A DNA stretch of 64,000 nt, from assembly GCA_018267955.1 (NCBI GenBank), contig JAFDXL010000007.1, positions 124,001-188,000 of the forward strand. Direction: 5' to 3'. Below are positions 7,318-16,905 of this stretch, piece by piece (the first letter of the stretch is position 1; every line of letters begins with the position of its first letter). The position numbers and the translations under genes were made by a program. This DNA comes from Bacteroidota bacterium. Its GTDB lineage: Bacteria > Bacteroidota > Bacteroidia > Chitinophagales > Chitinophagaceae. Below the pieces are notes generated by a model that worked only from the letters and a program-made list of their open reading frames with translations, did not search any database and was not told the DNA's origin.

Positions 7318-8715
7318 ATGAAAAATATGGAATTGCGGGCCATTACCAGGCTCGTAATGATGGCAACATTGTTTGTTTGCATAGCAGGCAGTGTTCAGGC
7401 AAAAGAACTAACCCTTTACGAGGTTGTTAATAAAGCCATAGAATATTATCCCTTATTGCAGCAAAGAAAAGCTGAATATAATGCATCCCGTGCCCATGTA
7501 AGCACGGTAAGAAGCAATAGGTTTCCTTCACTGAAATTGCACGACCAGGTAAATGTGGGTACTGCAAACAGCCTCACCGGCACCTACTTTCCGTTGGGTA
7601 CGGTAGTTCCTGTAGCCGGCGCCATCCGGAATGACAACGTAAGTACGCTTGCTTCCGGTAATATAGGGCTTGCCTATATGGAATGGGAAGCTATCAATTT
7701 TGGCTATTACGGCGCAAGCAATAAAGAAGCCATAGCGGGCGAAGCATTACGCAGTTCAGTTTTTGAAAATGATAAATACCAGGTTACGGAAACTGTGATA
7801 TCATTATACCTGGACCTGCTAAAACAGTACGAATACCTGAAAATTGAGCAGAATAATGTGCAGCGGGCAAAGACGATTTTCGATGCTATAAATGCAACTG
7901 TTGTCAGCGGCCTTAAGCCGGGAGTGGATAGCACCACTGCACGTGCAGAATATTCAAGGGCAAGGATCGGGTATCTGCAGGCCATGTCGAACTATGCGGA
8001 TGCGCGGATAGCGCTGGCAAACTATACAGGGCTTGATACAACACGCATAGAACCGGATACAAACCTGTTTGACAAAATGCAGGCAATTGGTGAAAGTTTT
8101 ACTTCAGACAGCATCAGTGATGAGCATCCAATGCTGGATGTATATAAGAAGCAGTATGACCTGCAATTAGCAGATAACAAGGTTGTGGCCCATAAATACC
8201 TTCCAAAGGTGTACTTGTTGGGTGCTGCTTCAGTACGCGGATCAAGTATTACAGGTAATAGTGATTATTCGCCCAACCTGGCAGATGGCTTGTCTTACAG
8301 CAGGTATAACTATGCACTGGGTGCAGCCTTCACTTATAACATATTCGATCTGAAGCATCGGCACGATCAGTTGGTGGAAGGGAAGTATGAGGCAGAAGCT
8401 AAAAAGCAAGCACTGAATACAAGGCGTGTGGAACTGACCAGCTTGCTGAAGCAGACAAAAGAAGCCTATGATAATACAGTGCTACAGCTGCAGGAGTTGC
8501 CGGTACAGGTAAATGCTGCGAGGCAGGCTTATGAACAGCAGATGGCATTGTACAGAGGCGGATTGAATACATTGGTAGATGTTACCAATGCATTGTATGC
8601 TGTCAACAAAGCAGAATCGAGCTATGTAATAGGCAAAGATGCTTTTTTGAGGCTAATGAGTATACGCGCGGGAATCAATAATCAGTTAGACACATTTATA
8701 GCAAATTTTAAATAA
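7318..8715 (+). CDS. TolC-family outer-membrane efflux protein
   Basis: 465 residues, first gene of an efflux operon. A signal peptide ending in VQA|KELTLYEVV is followed by the two TolC repeats rich in long alpha-helices (NKAIEYYPLLQQRKAEYNASRA; later SDEHPMLDVYKKQYDLQLADNKVVAHKYLPKVYLLGAASV) and by strand regions expected to form the outer-membrane barrel. The protein trimer forms the exit duct for the RND pump encoded six bases downstream. The order TolC, RND, adaptor is common in Bacteroidota. Its start ATG at 7318 could also be the Met at 7327. Confidence 0.9.
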   Translation: MKNMELRAITRLVMMATLFVCIAGSVQAKELTLYEVVNKAIEYYPLLQQRKAEYNASRAHVSTVRSNRFPSLKLHDQVNVGTANSLTGTYFPLGTVVPVAGAIRNDNVSTLASGNIGLAYMEWEAINFGYYGASNKEAIAGEALRSSVFENDKYQVTETVISLYLDLLKQYEYLKIEQNNVQRAKTIFDAINATVVSGLKPGVDSTTARAEYSRARIGYLQAMSNYADARIALANYTGLDTTRIEPDTNLFDKMQAIGESFTSDSISDEHPMLDVYKKQYDLQLADNKVVAHKYLPKVYLLGAASVRGSSITGNSDYSPNLADGLSYSRYNYALGAAFTYNIFDLKHRHDQLVEGKYEAEAKKQALNTRRVELTSLLKQTKEAYDNTVLQLQELPVQVNAARQAYEQQMALYRGGLNTLVDVTNALYAVNKAESSYVIGKDAFLRLMSIRAGINNQLDTFIANFK

Positions 8716-8721
8716 ACAAAA

Positions 8722-11700
8722 ATGAACCTGGTATCAGCTTCGTTAAGAAAACCAATAGCGATCATCGTATTGGTAGCAGCAGGTTTGTTGAGTTCCGTGC
8801 TTGCTATTACTTCTATGTCGATAGACATATTTCCAAAACTCAACCTTCCCGTGATCTACATCATAGAACCCTATGGTGGTATGACCCCGCAACAAATGGA
8901 AGGTTTCTTTGCTACCCGTTTACAGGATCAGTTCCTGTATATCAACGGCATTAAAAGTATATCCAGTAAAAATATACAGGGGCTTACCATGATCAAGCTC
9001 TCTTTCTTTGAGGGTACCGATATGGCGGAGGCTTCTGCGCAGGTGGCTTTGCAGGTAAACAGGGCTATGAAGTTCTTTCCACCCGGTGCTATACCACCGC
9101 AGGTGATCAGGTTTGATGCTTCGTCGCTACCTGTGGGTGAACTTGTATTTAGCAGTCCGAACAGGCCACTGAAGGATATACATGAATATGCATCTACCCG
9201 TGTGCGGCCGTTATTCGCTACTGTTCCGGGATTATCCGCACCACCGCCAATGGGCTCTAACTCCAGGACTGTGGTGGTAAGCGTAGACCCTAACAAGATG
9301 CGCAGCTACAACCTGACGCCCGATGAAGTGGTGGAAGCTGTAGCGCATAATAACGTGATGACCCCGTCGGGAAACATCAGGATGGGTAGTATCATGTACC
9401 TGGCAACACTAAACTCGCTGGAGCAAAAAGTAGAAGCCTTCGGCGATATACCATTGAAAACAGATGGCGAGAATACCGTGTTCCTGAACAACGTAGCTAC
9501 TGTAGCAGACGCTTCGGACATTACCAGCGGCTATGCGTTGATAAATGGTAAACGCTCTGTGTACATCCCGGTGGTAAAAACCGGTGATGCATCTACATGG
9601 GATGTGGTGCAAACCCTGAAAGCAAAGATACCTGAAATGCAATCCCTGCTGCCCGACGATATACATATCTCTTATGAATTCGATCAGTCGGTATATGTGA
9701 TGAATTCGGTAAAAAGCCTGGTGACGGAAGGGGTGATAGGTGCAATACTAACCGGCCTGATGGTACTGTTATTCCTGCGCGACTGGAGAAGCGCCCTTGT
9801 GGTAGTGGTAACCATACCGGTATCTGTATTGATAGGTGTGTTGTTCCTGAAGCTGGCCGGCCAGACGATCAACATCATGACCTTAAGCGGCATGGCTTTG
9901 GCGATAGGTGTACTCGTAGACCAGGCAACGGTGACCATAGAAAATATACACCAGCACCTGGAGATGGGAAAACCAAAACGAAGGGCCATTTACGATGCCT
10001 GCGTAGAGATCTCTTTCCCGCTGTTCCTGATATTGCTTTGCGTATTGGCAGTATTTGCCCCATCCTTTATTATGAAGGGCGTTCCTAAAGCGTTGTTCCT
10101 GCCACTGTCTTTATCTATCGGGTTTGCCATGATCGTATCTTACCTGCTTGCTCAGAGCCTGGTGCCGATACTCTCTAACTGGCTGCTGAAGGCAGAAGAT
10201 TATCAATACCACCACGGTAAGCTGCATGCGCACGCCGGTGAGGCCATCAATGCAGAAGAACGCGCCCAGGTGAATATGCACCTGGCAAACGAAGAAGCCG
10301 AACCGGAAAAGAATGATGCTTTTGAAAAAGTGAAGATGAGGTTCATAAAATTGCTGGAAAGGATCCTTGGCAAGTATAAACGAAACGTGGTATTGTACCT
10401 AGTGCTAGTATTGGGCCTGACCGCAGTGGGTTTTGTATGGATAGGTAAGGACTTGTTGCCCAAAACCAACAACGGCCAGTATCAGATGCGTCTTTCCCTG
10501 CCAGATGGTACAAGGCTGGAACGATCTGAAGCGATGGTGCATGATGTACTGGATATTATCAACCAGGTAACCAACAATCACGTTGCTATCAGCTCTGCTT
10601 TTGTAGGGTTGATTCCAAGCAGTTATGGCACCAGTAACCTGTATGTATTTAACAGCGGTACGCATGAGGCCAGCCTGCAAATACAGCTGGACGAGGATTA
10701 TAAGGTAGATAAAGATGCCTTCCAGGATAAGCTAAGGCAGGCGATACATGACCGGCTGCCAACGGTAAGGGTGGCTTTTGAGCCGATAGACCTGACAGAG
10801 AAAATGATGGGGCAGGGAGCTGCCGCACCAATAGAGATACAGGTGCAGGGCAGGAATATGGAGCAGATACAGGACTACGCCGGTAAGCTTGTTGCAGAAC
10901 TGAAACAAGTGGACTTCCTGCGGGATGTGAATATTCGCCAGCCTCTTAAATACCCCGTGGTAAAGATCACCCTGGACAGGTTGAAAGTTGCCCAGATGGG
11001 TATGAAATTGAGTGATGTATCGAGGTCTATTGCTGCAGTAATATCATCTAGCCGCTTCACGGAAAAGAACCTGTGGCTGGATGAGCGGAATGCCTATACC
11101 TACCAGGTGCAGGTGCAGATACCGGAGTACATTATGAACAACCTGAACAGCCTGAAGGAAACGCCATTGGAAGCGGGTAACCAACACTTGCTGCTGCAGG
11201 ATGTTGCAGACCTAACGGTTGATACCGTAGCTGGCGAATATGATCGTTCGGGCCCGCGTCGTTTCGTTACCGTAAGCGCTAATCTTTACAAAAAAGATCT
11301 GAACAGTGCCATAACGGAAGTGAACAAGGCAATTGCAAAACTGGAAGCTCCTAAAGGCCTGGTACCGGTAGTGAAAGGTATGGCTACATTGCTGACTGAA
11401 ACATTAAGCAGTTTACAAACAGGCCTTTTGTTTGCCGTAATGGTGATCTTCCTGCTGCTGGCTGCAACGTATCAGTCGTTTAAGCTGTCGCTTGTGGTAT
11501 TGTCCACCATACCCGCCGTATTGCTTGGTGCCATCGTGATATTACTGCTTACAGGTGCTACGCTGAATCTGCAGTCATATATGGGTATCATCATGTCAAC
11601 GGGTGTGTCTGTGGCCAATGCCATACTTATCGTGACCAATGCGGAGAAGCTGCGGTTTGAGTATAACAATGACGTTGTGCGCGCGGCCAAGACGAGTGCC

Positions 11701-11952
11701 TCCATAAGGTTGAGGCCAATATTGATGACCAGCCTTGCCATGATAGTAGGTATGATACCTATGGCAAGCGGTTTGGGCGAATCGGGCGACCAGACAGCGC
11801 CATTGGGCCGTGCCGTAATTGGCGGTCTTATTGCTTCTACAATTGCTGCGCTGCTGATAGTGCCGCAGTGCTATGTGTTTGCTCAGAAGAAAGCAACATT
11901 ATCAACACCATCATTAATGCCAGAACAAGAAAACGATAATTATGAAAAATAG
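8722..11952 (+). CDS. RND efflux pump inner-membrane subunit
   Basis: 1076 residues, the usual size of an AcrB/MexB-class transporter. The duplicated architecture is visible: TM1 (IAIIVLVAAGLLSSVLAI), a large periplasmic porter domain, TM2-6 from about 335, then TM7 (NVVLYLVLVLGLTAVGFVWI), a second porter domain, and TM8-12. The TM4 motif reads GVLVDQATVTIENI, so the first relay Asp is kept (Asp400) but the second is Gln401. In TM10, at the position of AcrB Lys940, there is Ala965 (SVANAILIVTN). It pumps substrates from periplasm or membrane by proton exchange; which substrates is unknown. It overlaps the adaptor gene by 11 bases, indicating coupled translation. Confidence 0.93.
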   Translation: MNLVSASLRKPIAIIVLVAAGLLSSVLAITSMSIDIFPKLNLPVIYIIEPYGGMTPQQMEGFFATRLQDQFLYINGIKSISSKNIQGLTMIKLSFFEGTDMAEASAQVALQVNRAMKFFPPGAIPPQVIRFDASSLPVGELVFSSPNRPLKDIHEYASTRVRPLFATVPGLSAPPPMGSNSRTVVVSVDPNKMRSYNLTPDEVVEAVAHNNVMTPSGNIRMGSIMYLATLNSLEQKVEAFGDIPLKTDGENTVFLNNVATVADASDITSGYALINGKRSVYIPVVKTGDASTWDVVQTLKAKIPEMQSLLPDDIHISYEFDQSVYVMNSVKSLVTEGVIGAILTGLMVLLFLRDWRSALVVVVTIPVSVLIGVLFLKLAGQTINIMTLSGMALAIGVLVDQATVTIENIHQHLEMGKPKRRAIYDACVEISFPLFLILLCVLAVFAPSFIMKGVPKALFLPLSLSIGFAMIVSYLLAQSLVPILSNWLLKAEDYQYHHGKLHAHAGEAINAEERAQVNMHLANEEAEPEKNDAFEKVKMRFIKLLERILGKYKRNVVLYLVLVLGLTAVGFVWIGKDLLPKTNNGQYQMRLSLPDGTRLERSEAMVHDVLDIINQVTNNHVAISSAFVGLIPSSYGTSNLYVFNSGTHEASLQIQLDEDYKVDKDAFQDKLRQAIHDRLPTVRVAFEPIDLTEKMMGQGAAAPIEIQVQGRNMEQIQDYAGKLVAELKQVDFLRDVNIRQPLKYPVVKITLDRLKVAQMGMKLSDVSRSIAAVISSSRFTEKNLWLDERNAYTYQVQVQIPEYIMNNLNSLKETPLEAGNQHLLLQDVADLTVDTVAGEYDRSGPRRFVTVSANLYKKDLNSAITEVNKAIAKLEAPKGLVPVVKGMATLLTETLSSLQTGLLFAVMVIFLLLAATYQSFKLSLVVLSTIPAVLLGAIVILLLTGATLNLQSYMGIIMSTGVSVANAILIVTNAEKLRFEYNNDVVRAAKTSASIRLRPILMTSLAMIVGMIPMASGLGESGDQTAPLGRAVIGGLIASTIAALLIVPQCYVFAQKKATLSTPSLMPEQENDNYEK

Positions 11953-13045
11953 ATTAGCATTGTTTGCGTTAACTGCACTTGCCATTGGTAGCCAGGCATG
12001 CAACCATGCAGCAAAGGAGAAACAGGCAGAAAAGACAAAAAATGAAACTGCCCTGCAACTAATGACCTTGCAAAAAAGCCACCTTGGCGAAAATATACAA
12101 CTGCCAGGCACGCTACAGCCTTATGAATATGTGCAGATCTTCCCGAAGGTGAATGGTTTTGTGAAAAACATTACCGTCGACCGGGGATCGCGCGTAAGGA
12201 AAGGACAGCTATTGATAGAACTGGAAGCGCCGGAGATGCAACAGAGCCTTGCCGCTGCCAAACTGCGGTTTGCACAGGCACAGGCCGTTTATGAAACAAC
12301 CAAAGAACGCTATCAGCGTTTGCTGGAAACGAACAAAACACCCGGTGTAGTATCACCATTCGACCTGTCATCTGCTAAGGCAAAGATGAATGCCGATATG
12401 GCTACCATGCAGGCAGAGGAGGCCGATTATAAAGCTCGCCAGGCCATGAATACCTACCTCACCGTTGTAGCGCCATTTGATGGCATTATTACCGAAAGAA
12501 ATGTGCACCCCGGTGCATTGGTTGGTTCCGGCAACGGTAACAGCAAGCCCATGCTCGTAATACAGCAGCAGGATAAATTGAGACTAGTGGTAAATGTGCC
12601 TGAGGAATACAGCTCGCAGCTGAGCAATGGAAGTGTGCAGTTTACCGTTAACGCCCTTCCCGGCGAAACGTTCTCTGGCAAGGTGGCAAGGTCTTCGGGC
12701 TGCCTGAGCGATAACTATCGGACAGAGGCAATTGAAATAGATGTACCTAACAATGACCACAAATTCATGGCAGGAATGTATGCAGAAGTGCAGCTGCCAA
12801 GTGTTGGCAATGCAGAAGCCTATGTGGTGCCTAAATCAGCTGTAGTAACTACTACCGAGCGCAAATACGTGATAGCAGTACGCGGTGGCAAAACCCAATG
12901 GCTGGATGTAACACAAGGCAATGAATCTGCAGATTCTACAGAGATATTCGGAGCATTGCAGCCGGGCGACAGGGTGGTAGTAAAAGGCTCTTATGAAATT
13001 AAAGAAGGTAAAAGTATGGGCAACCCCAGGGTTGCGGTAAAGTAG
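11942..13045 (+). CDS. RND periplasmic adaptor lipoprotein (membrane fusion protein)
   Basis: 367 residues. A lipoprotein signal (LFALTALAIGSQAC, Cys20) tethers it to a membrane. Next come the beta-barrel/lipoyl strand (ENIQLPGTLQPYEYVQIFPKV), a lipoyl half with VDRGSRVRKGQLLIELEAPE, a helical hairpin (QQSLAAAKLRFAQAQAVYETTKERYQRLL), the second lipoyl half (FDGIITERNVHPGALVGSG) and a C-terminal barrel with PKSAVVTTTERKYV. HlyD/AcrA-family adaptors connect the pump to the TolC duct. It is the last gene of the efflux operon; a terminator follows. Confidence 0.92.
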   Translation: MKNRLALFALTALAIGSQACNHAAKEKQAEKTKNETALQLMTLQKSHLGENIQLPGTLQPYEYVQIFPKVNGFVKNITVDRGSRVRKGQLLIELEAPEMQQSLAAAKLRFAQAQAVYETTKERYQRLLETNKTPGVVSPFDLSSAKAKMNADMATMQAEEADYKARQAMNTYLTVVAPFDGIITERNVHPGALVGSGNGNSKPMLVIQQQDKLRLVVNVPEEYSSQLSNGSVQFTVNALPGETFSGKVARSSGCLSDNYRTEAIEIDVPNNDHKFMAGMYAEVQLPSVGNAEAYVVPKSAVVTTTERKYVIAVRGGKTQWLDVTQGNESADSTEIFGALQPGDRVVVKGSYEIKEGKSMGNPRVAVK

Positions 13046-13077
13046 TGTTTCAAGGATTGCGTAGGATAGCACGCAAG

Positions 13078-13107
13078 GGAGGGCCTTTCCAGGCTCTCCT
13101 TTTTTTA
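13078..13107 (+). terminator. Terminator of the efflux operon
   Basis: Stem GGAGGGCCT (13078-13086) and AGGCTCTCC (13091-13099) with one G.T wobble, loop TTCC, then a run of eight T. Confidence 0.85.
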
Positions 13108-13174
13108 TTATCAAAATCGTATTTGCTTGACTTTATATATGTGTGTTTGTAACTTTAGAAGAAATGATTGCCTG

Positions 13175-14113
13175 ATGAAAAAAATACTACTCTCCTTTTC
13201 TTTGGCATTGATCAGTTCTTTGCCTGCGTTTTCGCAAAATGTTACCTACAGCTATAACTTCAATAATGGGTTTAACGAACTATACTCGCGGGGCCCCGTA
13301 TTGAGTTCTGCATGCACTGGCACTACAGCTACTGAAACGTTACCGATAACAGTAACTAAAAAAGTATATCATTTTGATAAGGGCTGCGGCATTGTATTCA
13401 ATGATGCTACCAAGAACTTTCTTTTCGCAGGCAGCTATACAATAGAATTGTACTTTAAGCTGGATACAATAAGTGGTTACAAGAAGATCATAGATTTTGA
13501 CAGCCTGAGCCAGGATGCCGGTTATTATAACCAGAGCGGGAAAGTGGTTTTATATCCCAACCCGGCATCGCCTGATTCTATGATCCCGCAGGGACAATAT
13601 ACTTATCTTGCCATTACACGGAATGCAACCAGCAAACTGATGTATATGAACTGCAATGGCGTAACTGCAGGCACTTATATAGACAACACCGATAAGTATG
13701 TGTATGATGCCAATAAGCTACTCGTATTCTTCCAGGATGATAAATCTACAAATGGCGAGCAATCAAGTGGCGCAGTTGCCATGATCCATATCTCTAATTA
13801 TGCTATGGACAGTACCACGGTGAAGAGTAATTATACCAACTTGCATACTACACTGCATATAGCTGCAGTTGATGAGATCAGGAGCAATGTAACTGTATCT
13901 CCTAATCCCGCAACAGATAAGGTGGATGTTACCGTTCCGGGTGCGTGTAGTTATTTGCTTTCAGATGTTACCGGCAAGGCTTTGCGCACAGGTAGTTTTA
14001 TAGAAGGTACAAATGTATTGCCGGTTTATAAATTATCTCCCGGCATGTACCTGCTGCGTGTTACCAGTAAAGCAGACGGCAGCAGCGAAGTAATAAAGTT
14101 GATAAAACAATAG
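13175..14113 (+). CDS. Secreted LamG/concanavalin-like protein with T9SS sorting domain
   Basis: 312 residues from ATG at 13175. The signal peptide MKKILLSFSLALISSLPAFSQ precedes a jelly-roll-like region (SYNFNNGFNELYS, then YTIELYFKLDTISGYKKIIDFDS, GQYTYLAITRNATSKLMYMNCNG), which resembles LamG/concanavalin-type lectin folds in pattern. The C-terminus (VTVSPNPATDKVDVTVPGACSY, LLSDVTGKALRTGSF, LSPGMYLLRV) is a T9SS type A sorting domain. It is therefore exported to the cell surface or medium. The ligand is not readable. Monocistronic: a terminator precedes and follows it. Confidence 0.85.
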   Translation: MKKILLSFSLALISSLPAFSQNVTYSYNFNNGFNELYSRGPVLSSACTGTTATETLPITVTKKVYHFDKGCGIVFNDATKNFLFAGSYTIELYFKLDTISGYKKIIDFDSLSQDAGYYNQSGKVVLYPNPASPDSMIPQGQYTYLAITRNATSKLMYMNCNGVTAGTYIDNTDKYVYDANKLLVFFQDDKSTNGEQSSGAVAMIHISNYAMDSTTVKSNYTNLHTTLHIAAVDEIRSNVTVSPNPATDKVDVTVPGACSYLLSDVTGKALRTGSFIEGTNVLPVYKLSPGMYLLRVTSKADGSSEVIKLIKQ

Positions 14114-14138
14114 TGTCCTTTAAAGTTTGTTTTTATGA

Positions 14139-14168
14139 AAACACCTCCTCAATGGGGAGGTGTTTGTA
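14139..14168 (+). terminator. Hairpin terminator after the LamG-like gene
   Basis: Stem AAACACCTCC (14139-14148) and GGAGGTGTTT (14156-14165). The trailing TGTTTGTATATTT is moderately T-rich. Confidence 0.65.
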
Positions 14169-14192
14169 TATTTAGTTCTTTAAAACTTGATT

Positions 14193-14705
14193 ATGCACAA
14201 ACCACATCCCGGCGAATATAATTCCTATTTCAAGCGTTATTTAGACCTCGTTCCGGATGGTAACTATATTGATCAATTAAAGGATAATACACGGTCTATA
14301 GTAACTTTTTTTGAAAGCTTGCCGGTAGAAAAACATGCTTATAGTTATGCGCCCGGCAAATGGACGGTAAAACAGGTATTACTTCACCTGGTAGATACGG
14401 AGCGGGTAATGAGCTACCGGGCGCTGGCAGCCGCAAGAGGAGATGAACGTTCTCTTTTGCCGAGCATGGATGAAAATCTGTACGCGGCTAATGCTACTGC
14501 CGACAACAGGAGTATGGATGATCTTTTAGGAGAATTCAATGCAGTACGGCTTGCTACCCTGAAGTTATTTGAAAATGTAACGGATGAGCAGAGCGAACAA
14601 ACGGCCAATATAGCCAGCCATCTTACCACCACGCGGGCGCTTGGCTATATCATTATAGGGCACTGTATGCACCATCTTAAAGTATTGCAGGACAGGTATT
14701 TGTAG
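14193..14705 (+). CDS. DinB-family protein
   Basis: 170 residues from ATG at 14193 (a TTG two codons upstream is unlikely). The four-helix DinB fold shows YAPGKWTVKQVLLHLVDTERVMSYRALA near residue 50-75 and, near the C-terminus, GYIIIGHCMHHLKVLQDRYL. The His in LLHLVD and the two in MHHLK are the usual metal-binding triad. DinB/YfiT proteins are metal-dependent hydrolases or thiol transferases, or are of unknown function. It is followed by an AraC regulator, separated by about 75 bases. Confidence 0.88.
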   Translation: MHKPHPGEYNSYFKRYLDLVPDGNYIDQLKDNTRSIVTFFESLPVEKHAYSYAPGKWTVKQVLLHLVDTERVMSYRALAAARGDERSLLPSMDENLYAANATADNRSMDDLLGEFNAVRLATLKLFENVTDEQSEQTANIASHLTTTRALGYIIIGHCMHHLKVLQDRYL

Positions 14706-14780
14706 TGTTTAACACAAGTCTAACAAGTTGTAGCCTCACCTTACTGCATTAGCTCACGTCCTATAATAAGTAACTTGGAC

Positions 14781-15572
14781 ATGCAGATAAAAACTACCAG
14801 GCTATCCGCCTTTGATGGCCTTGAACTAAAGGAAGCCATTTTCAGGAAGCAGCGTTTCCCGGAGCATTTTCATGATGCTTATAGTATTGGCATCATAGAG
14901 CATGGTATTGAGCAATTGTCGTTTACTAATAAACAAATGCCTGCACACGCAGGTTGTGCTGTGGTGATCAATCCCTATGAGATACATGCCAACAGCTATT
15001 TTGATGATGATAGCTGGAAGTACAGGACCATATATGTAAGCCGGGAATTGATGCAATACGTACAGGAGCAAACAGGCATGTTCAAAGGGAAGGATCTATG
15101 GTTTCCCAATAATTTACTGGAAGATCAATACCTGTATTCACTATTGCTGCAGTTTCACAAGGAAGAAAACAGCAGAGTCCAGCAACTGCATTTGATACTA
15201 ACTTACCTGATCCAGCAATATGGTGATACTAAGCCGGAGCATTTTACCCCTAGCGACGCTATTGCTGAGGCAGGGCAATTTATTTTGCGGCATTTTACTG
15301 AAAGAATATCTGTAGATGATCTTGCTGCACGGGTGGGGATGGATAAGTTTAAATTCATCCGCAGTTTTAAAAAACAGATGGGCCTTACGCCTATGTCTTA
15401 TCTTTTGCTGCATCGCATCAACAAGTCAAAATTACTGATCTCTGAAAATATGCCTATTACGGGTGTTGCTTTAGAAACCGGCTTCTACGATCAGAGCCAT
15501 TTTATACACTGTTTTAAAAAATACATCGGTATTGCTCCATTGGCTTACCGTAAAGGTATTCGCGACCTGTAG
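14781..15572 (+). CDS. AraC-family transcriptional regulator
   Basis: 263 residues from ATG at 14781. The N-terminal cupin sensor has FPEHFHDAYSIGIIEHG and NPYEIHAN. The C-terminal pair of helix-turn-helix motifs is ISVDDLAARVGMDKFKFIRSFKKQMGLTPMSYLLLHRI and MPITGVALETGFYDQSHFIHCFKKYIGIAPLAYRK, fitting AraC/XylS. The cupin-His motif suggests a small-molecule-binding sensor. Its target is unknown; the downstream metallo-hydrolase-like gene overlaps nothing but follows at 67 bases. Confidence 0.9.
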   Translation: MQIKTTRLSAFDGLELKEAIFRKQRFPEHFHDAYSIGIIEHGIEQLSFTNKQMPAHAGCAVVINPYEIHANSYFDDDSWKYRTIYVSRELMQYVQEQTGMFKGKDLWFPNNLLEDQYLYSLLLQFHKEENSRVQQLHLILTYLIQQYGDTKPEHFTPSDAIAEAGQFILRHFTERISVDDLAARVGMDKFKFIRSFKKQMGLTPMSYLLLHRINKSKLLISENMPITGVALETGFYDQSHFIHCFKKYIGIAPLAYRKGIRDL

Positions 15573-15593
15573 GTGTCTGCAATATTTTACAAG

Positions 15594-15621
15594 TTTCGGT
15601 GGTGGGCTTCCGGTAGATTTG
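15594..15621 (+). promoter_or_regulatory. Possible promoter of the MBL-like gene
   Basis: TAGATTTG (15614-15621) is an exact TAnnTTTG -7 element. TTTC lies 16 bases upstream (15594-15597) as an imperfect -33 element. The start codon is 19 bases downstream. Confidence 0.4.
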
Positions 15622-15639
15622 TTTATCATTTTTTGCTTT

Positions 15640-16806
15640 ATGAAAAGAATATTACTGCTGTGCCTGTTAATGACGCCCTTGTTCGCAATAGCGGATATAA
15701 AGATCAGCTCATTCAAAAAAATGGGTGAAGGCTTGTATATCATGTATTATGACACTACAGCTACCAAACATTATATTACTAAAAGCACAGTGGTGGAGTT
15801 TAAAGATTTTATAGTGCTGATGGAGATGCCTATATCTACAGATGGCGCAGGGGCAACCAATCTTACAGATCACTCTGCAGACGGGGAAGTTGTATTTGCT
15901 GCTCTAAAGAAAAAATTTCCAAACAAACCGTTGAAATATGTGCTCAGTACTCATTGGCATCCGCACAGCATATCTTCTGTCATACCATTTATTTCACGCG
16001 GCATTACTGTTGTTACAACGGAAAAGAATTACAAACGTATCAGCGAATACATCGATTCTGCTACCTATGCTAAATACGGCAAGTACATACACTTTGTAGG
16101 CGATGAGGAATTTAGTATCAAGGATAAGTCTAATAGTATCATCGGCTACAGGATAGACAGGAAAGACTATCCACATATACCTACAGAAGATTTTGTTTTC
16201 TATTATTTGCCTAAATATAATTTCCTGCATACATCCTGCATGTTTCAGCGGTTCAAAGATTATCGTGTAATGGGTAAGGAAATGATCAGCGTGCGTGCCG
16301 AAGATGTGCACCAGTTCATTGAGGAGCATAAGATGTCACCCGCTTGCTTCATTACTACAGATACATGGTACGATGACGGCAGCGGATTGTCGTCTGGTGA
16401 TACACTAACTGCTATGTATCAGAAAGGTATTACCATGACCGCGCTGGAAAATGTACTGATGCAAATGGATGGGAATTTTTTGGTTAACAACTCGGATAGT
16501 GTCATCCGATACATAACTGATAATAGCATCCCCATTAGCATTGTAAACTCAGCTGTGTATACCTGTCTTAAAAAGCACGACCTGGACAAAGCACTGGCAA
16601 TAGCACGCATCCAGGCACTGATCAGCCCCTCTAACCCTAATAGCTGGGATACGTACGGAGAAGTGTATTGGTTTATGGGTGATAAGAAAATGGCAAAGCG
16701 TTATGAGAAACAGTGTAAACTGATTAATAAGGAATTCACGTTAGGCGGAGAGGCATCCTGGGAAAAAGACCTAAGCGAATACAGGCAAATGTGGGCTGAG
16801 AAATAA
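15640..16806 (+). CDS. Exported metallo-beta-lactamase-fold protein with altered metal site
   Basis: 388 residues from ATG at 15640 (MKRILLLCLLMTPLFAIA, a signal peptide). The N-terminal half follows an MBL fold (VEFKDFIVLMEMP, LKYVLSTHWHPHS, ITVVTTEKNYKRI, YLPKYNFLHTSCMF). The usual HxHxDH zinc motif is here H105-W-H107-P-H109-S110, so the Asp and fourth His are lost. The C-terminal quarter is helical and TPR-like (LDKALAIARIQALISPSNPNSWDTYGEVYWFMGD). Related periplasmic MBL proteins act on beta-lactams or esters, but here catalysis is doubtful. It could bind instead of cleave. A longer start at 15532 overlaps the AraC gene and lacks the signal peptide. Confidence 0.75.
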   Translation: MKRILLLCLLMTPLFAIADIKISSFKKMGEGLYIMYYDTTATKHYITKSTVVEFKDFIVLMEMPISTDGAGATNLTDHSADGEVVFAALKKKFPNKPLKYVLSTHWHPHSISSVIPFISRGITVVTTEKNYKRISEYIDSATYAKYGKYIHFVGDEEFSIKDKSNSIIGYRIDRKDYPHIPTEDFVFYYLPKYNFLHTSCMFQRFKDYRVMGKEMISVRAEDVHQFIEEHKMSPACFITTDTWYDDGSGLSSGDTLTAMYQKGITMTALENVLMQMDGNFLVNNSDSVIRYITDNSIPISIVNSAVYTCLKKHDLDKALAIARIQALISPSNPNSWDTYGEVYWFMGDKKMAKRYEKQCKLINKEFTLGGEASWEKDLSEYRQMWAEK

Positions 16807-16905
16807 GTGTTCAACTTTTAGTTCTTATTTGTTGCAGGCCTTAAACAATGCCGGTAGCGCTTGTTTTATGGCAGGGTTTTGTAAGCTTTTGTTTTAAAAA
16901 ACAAT

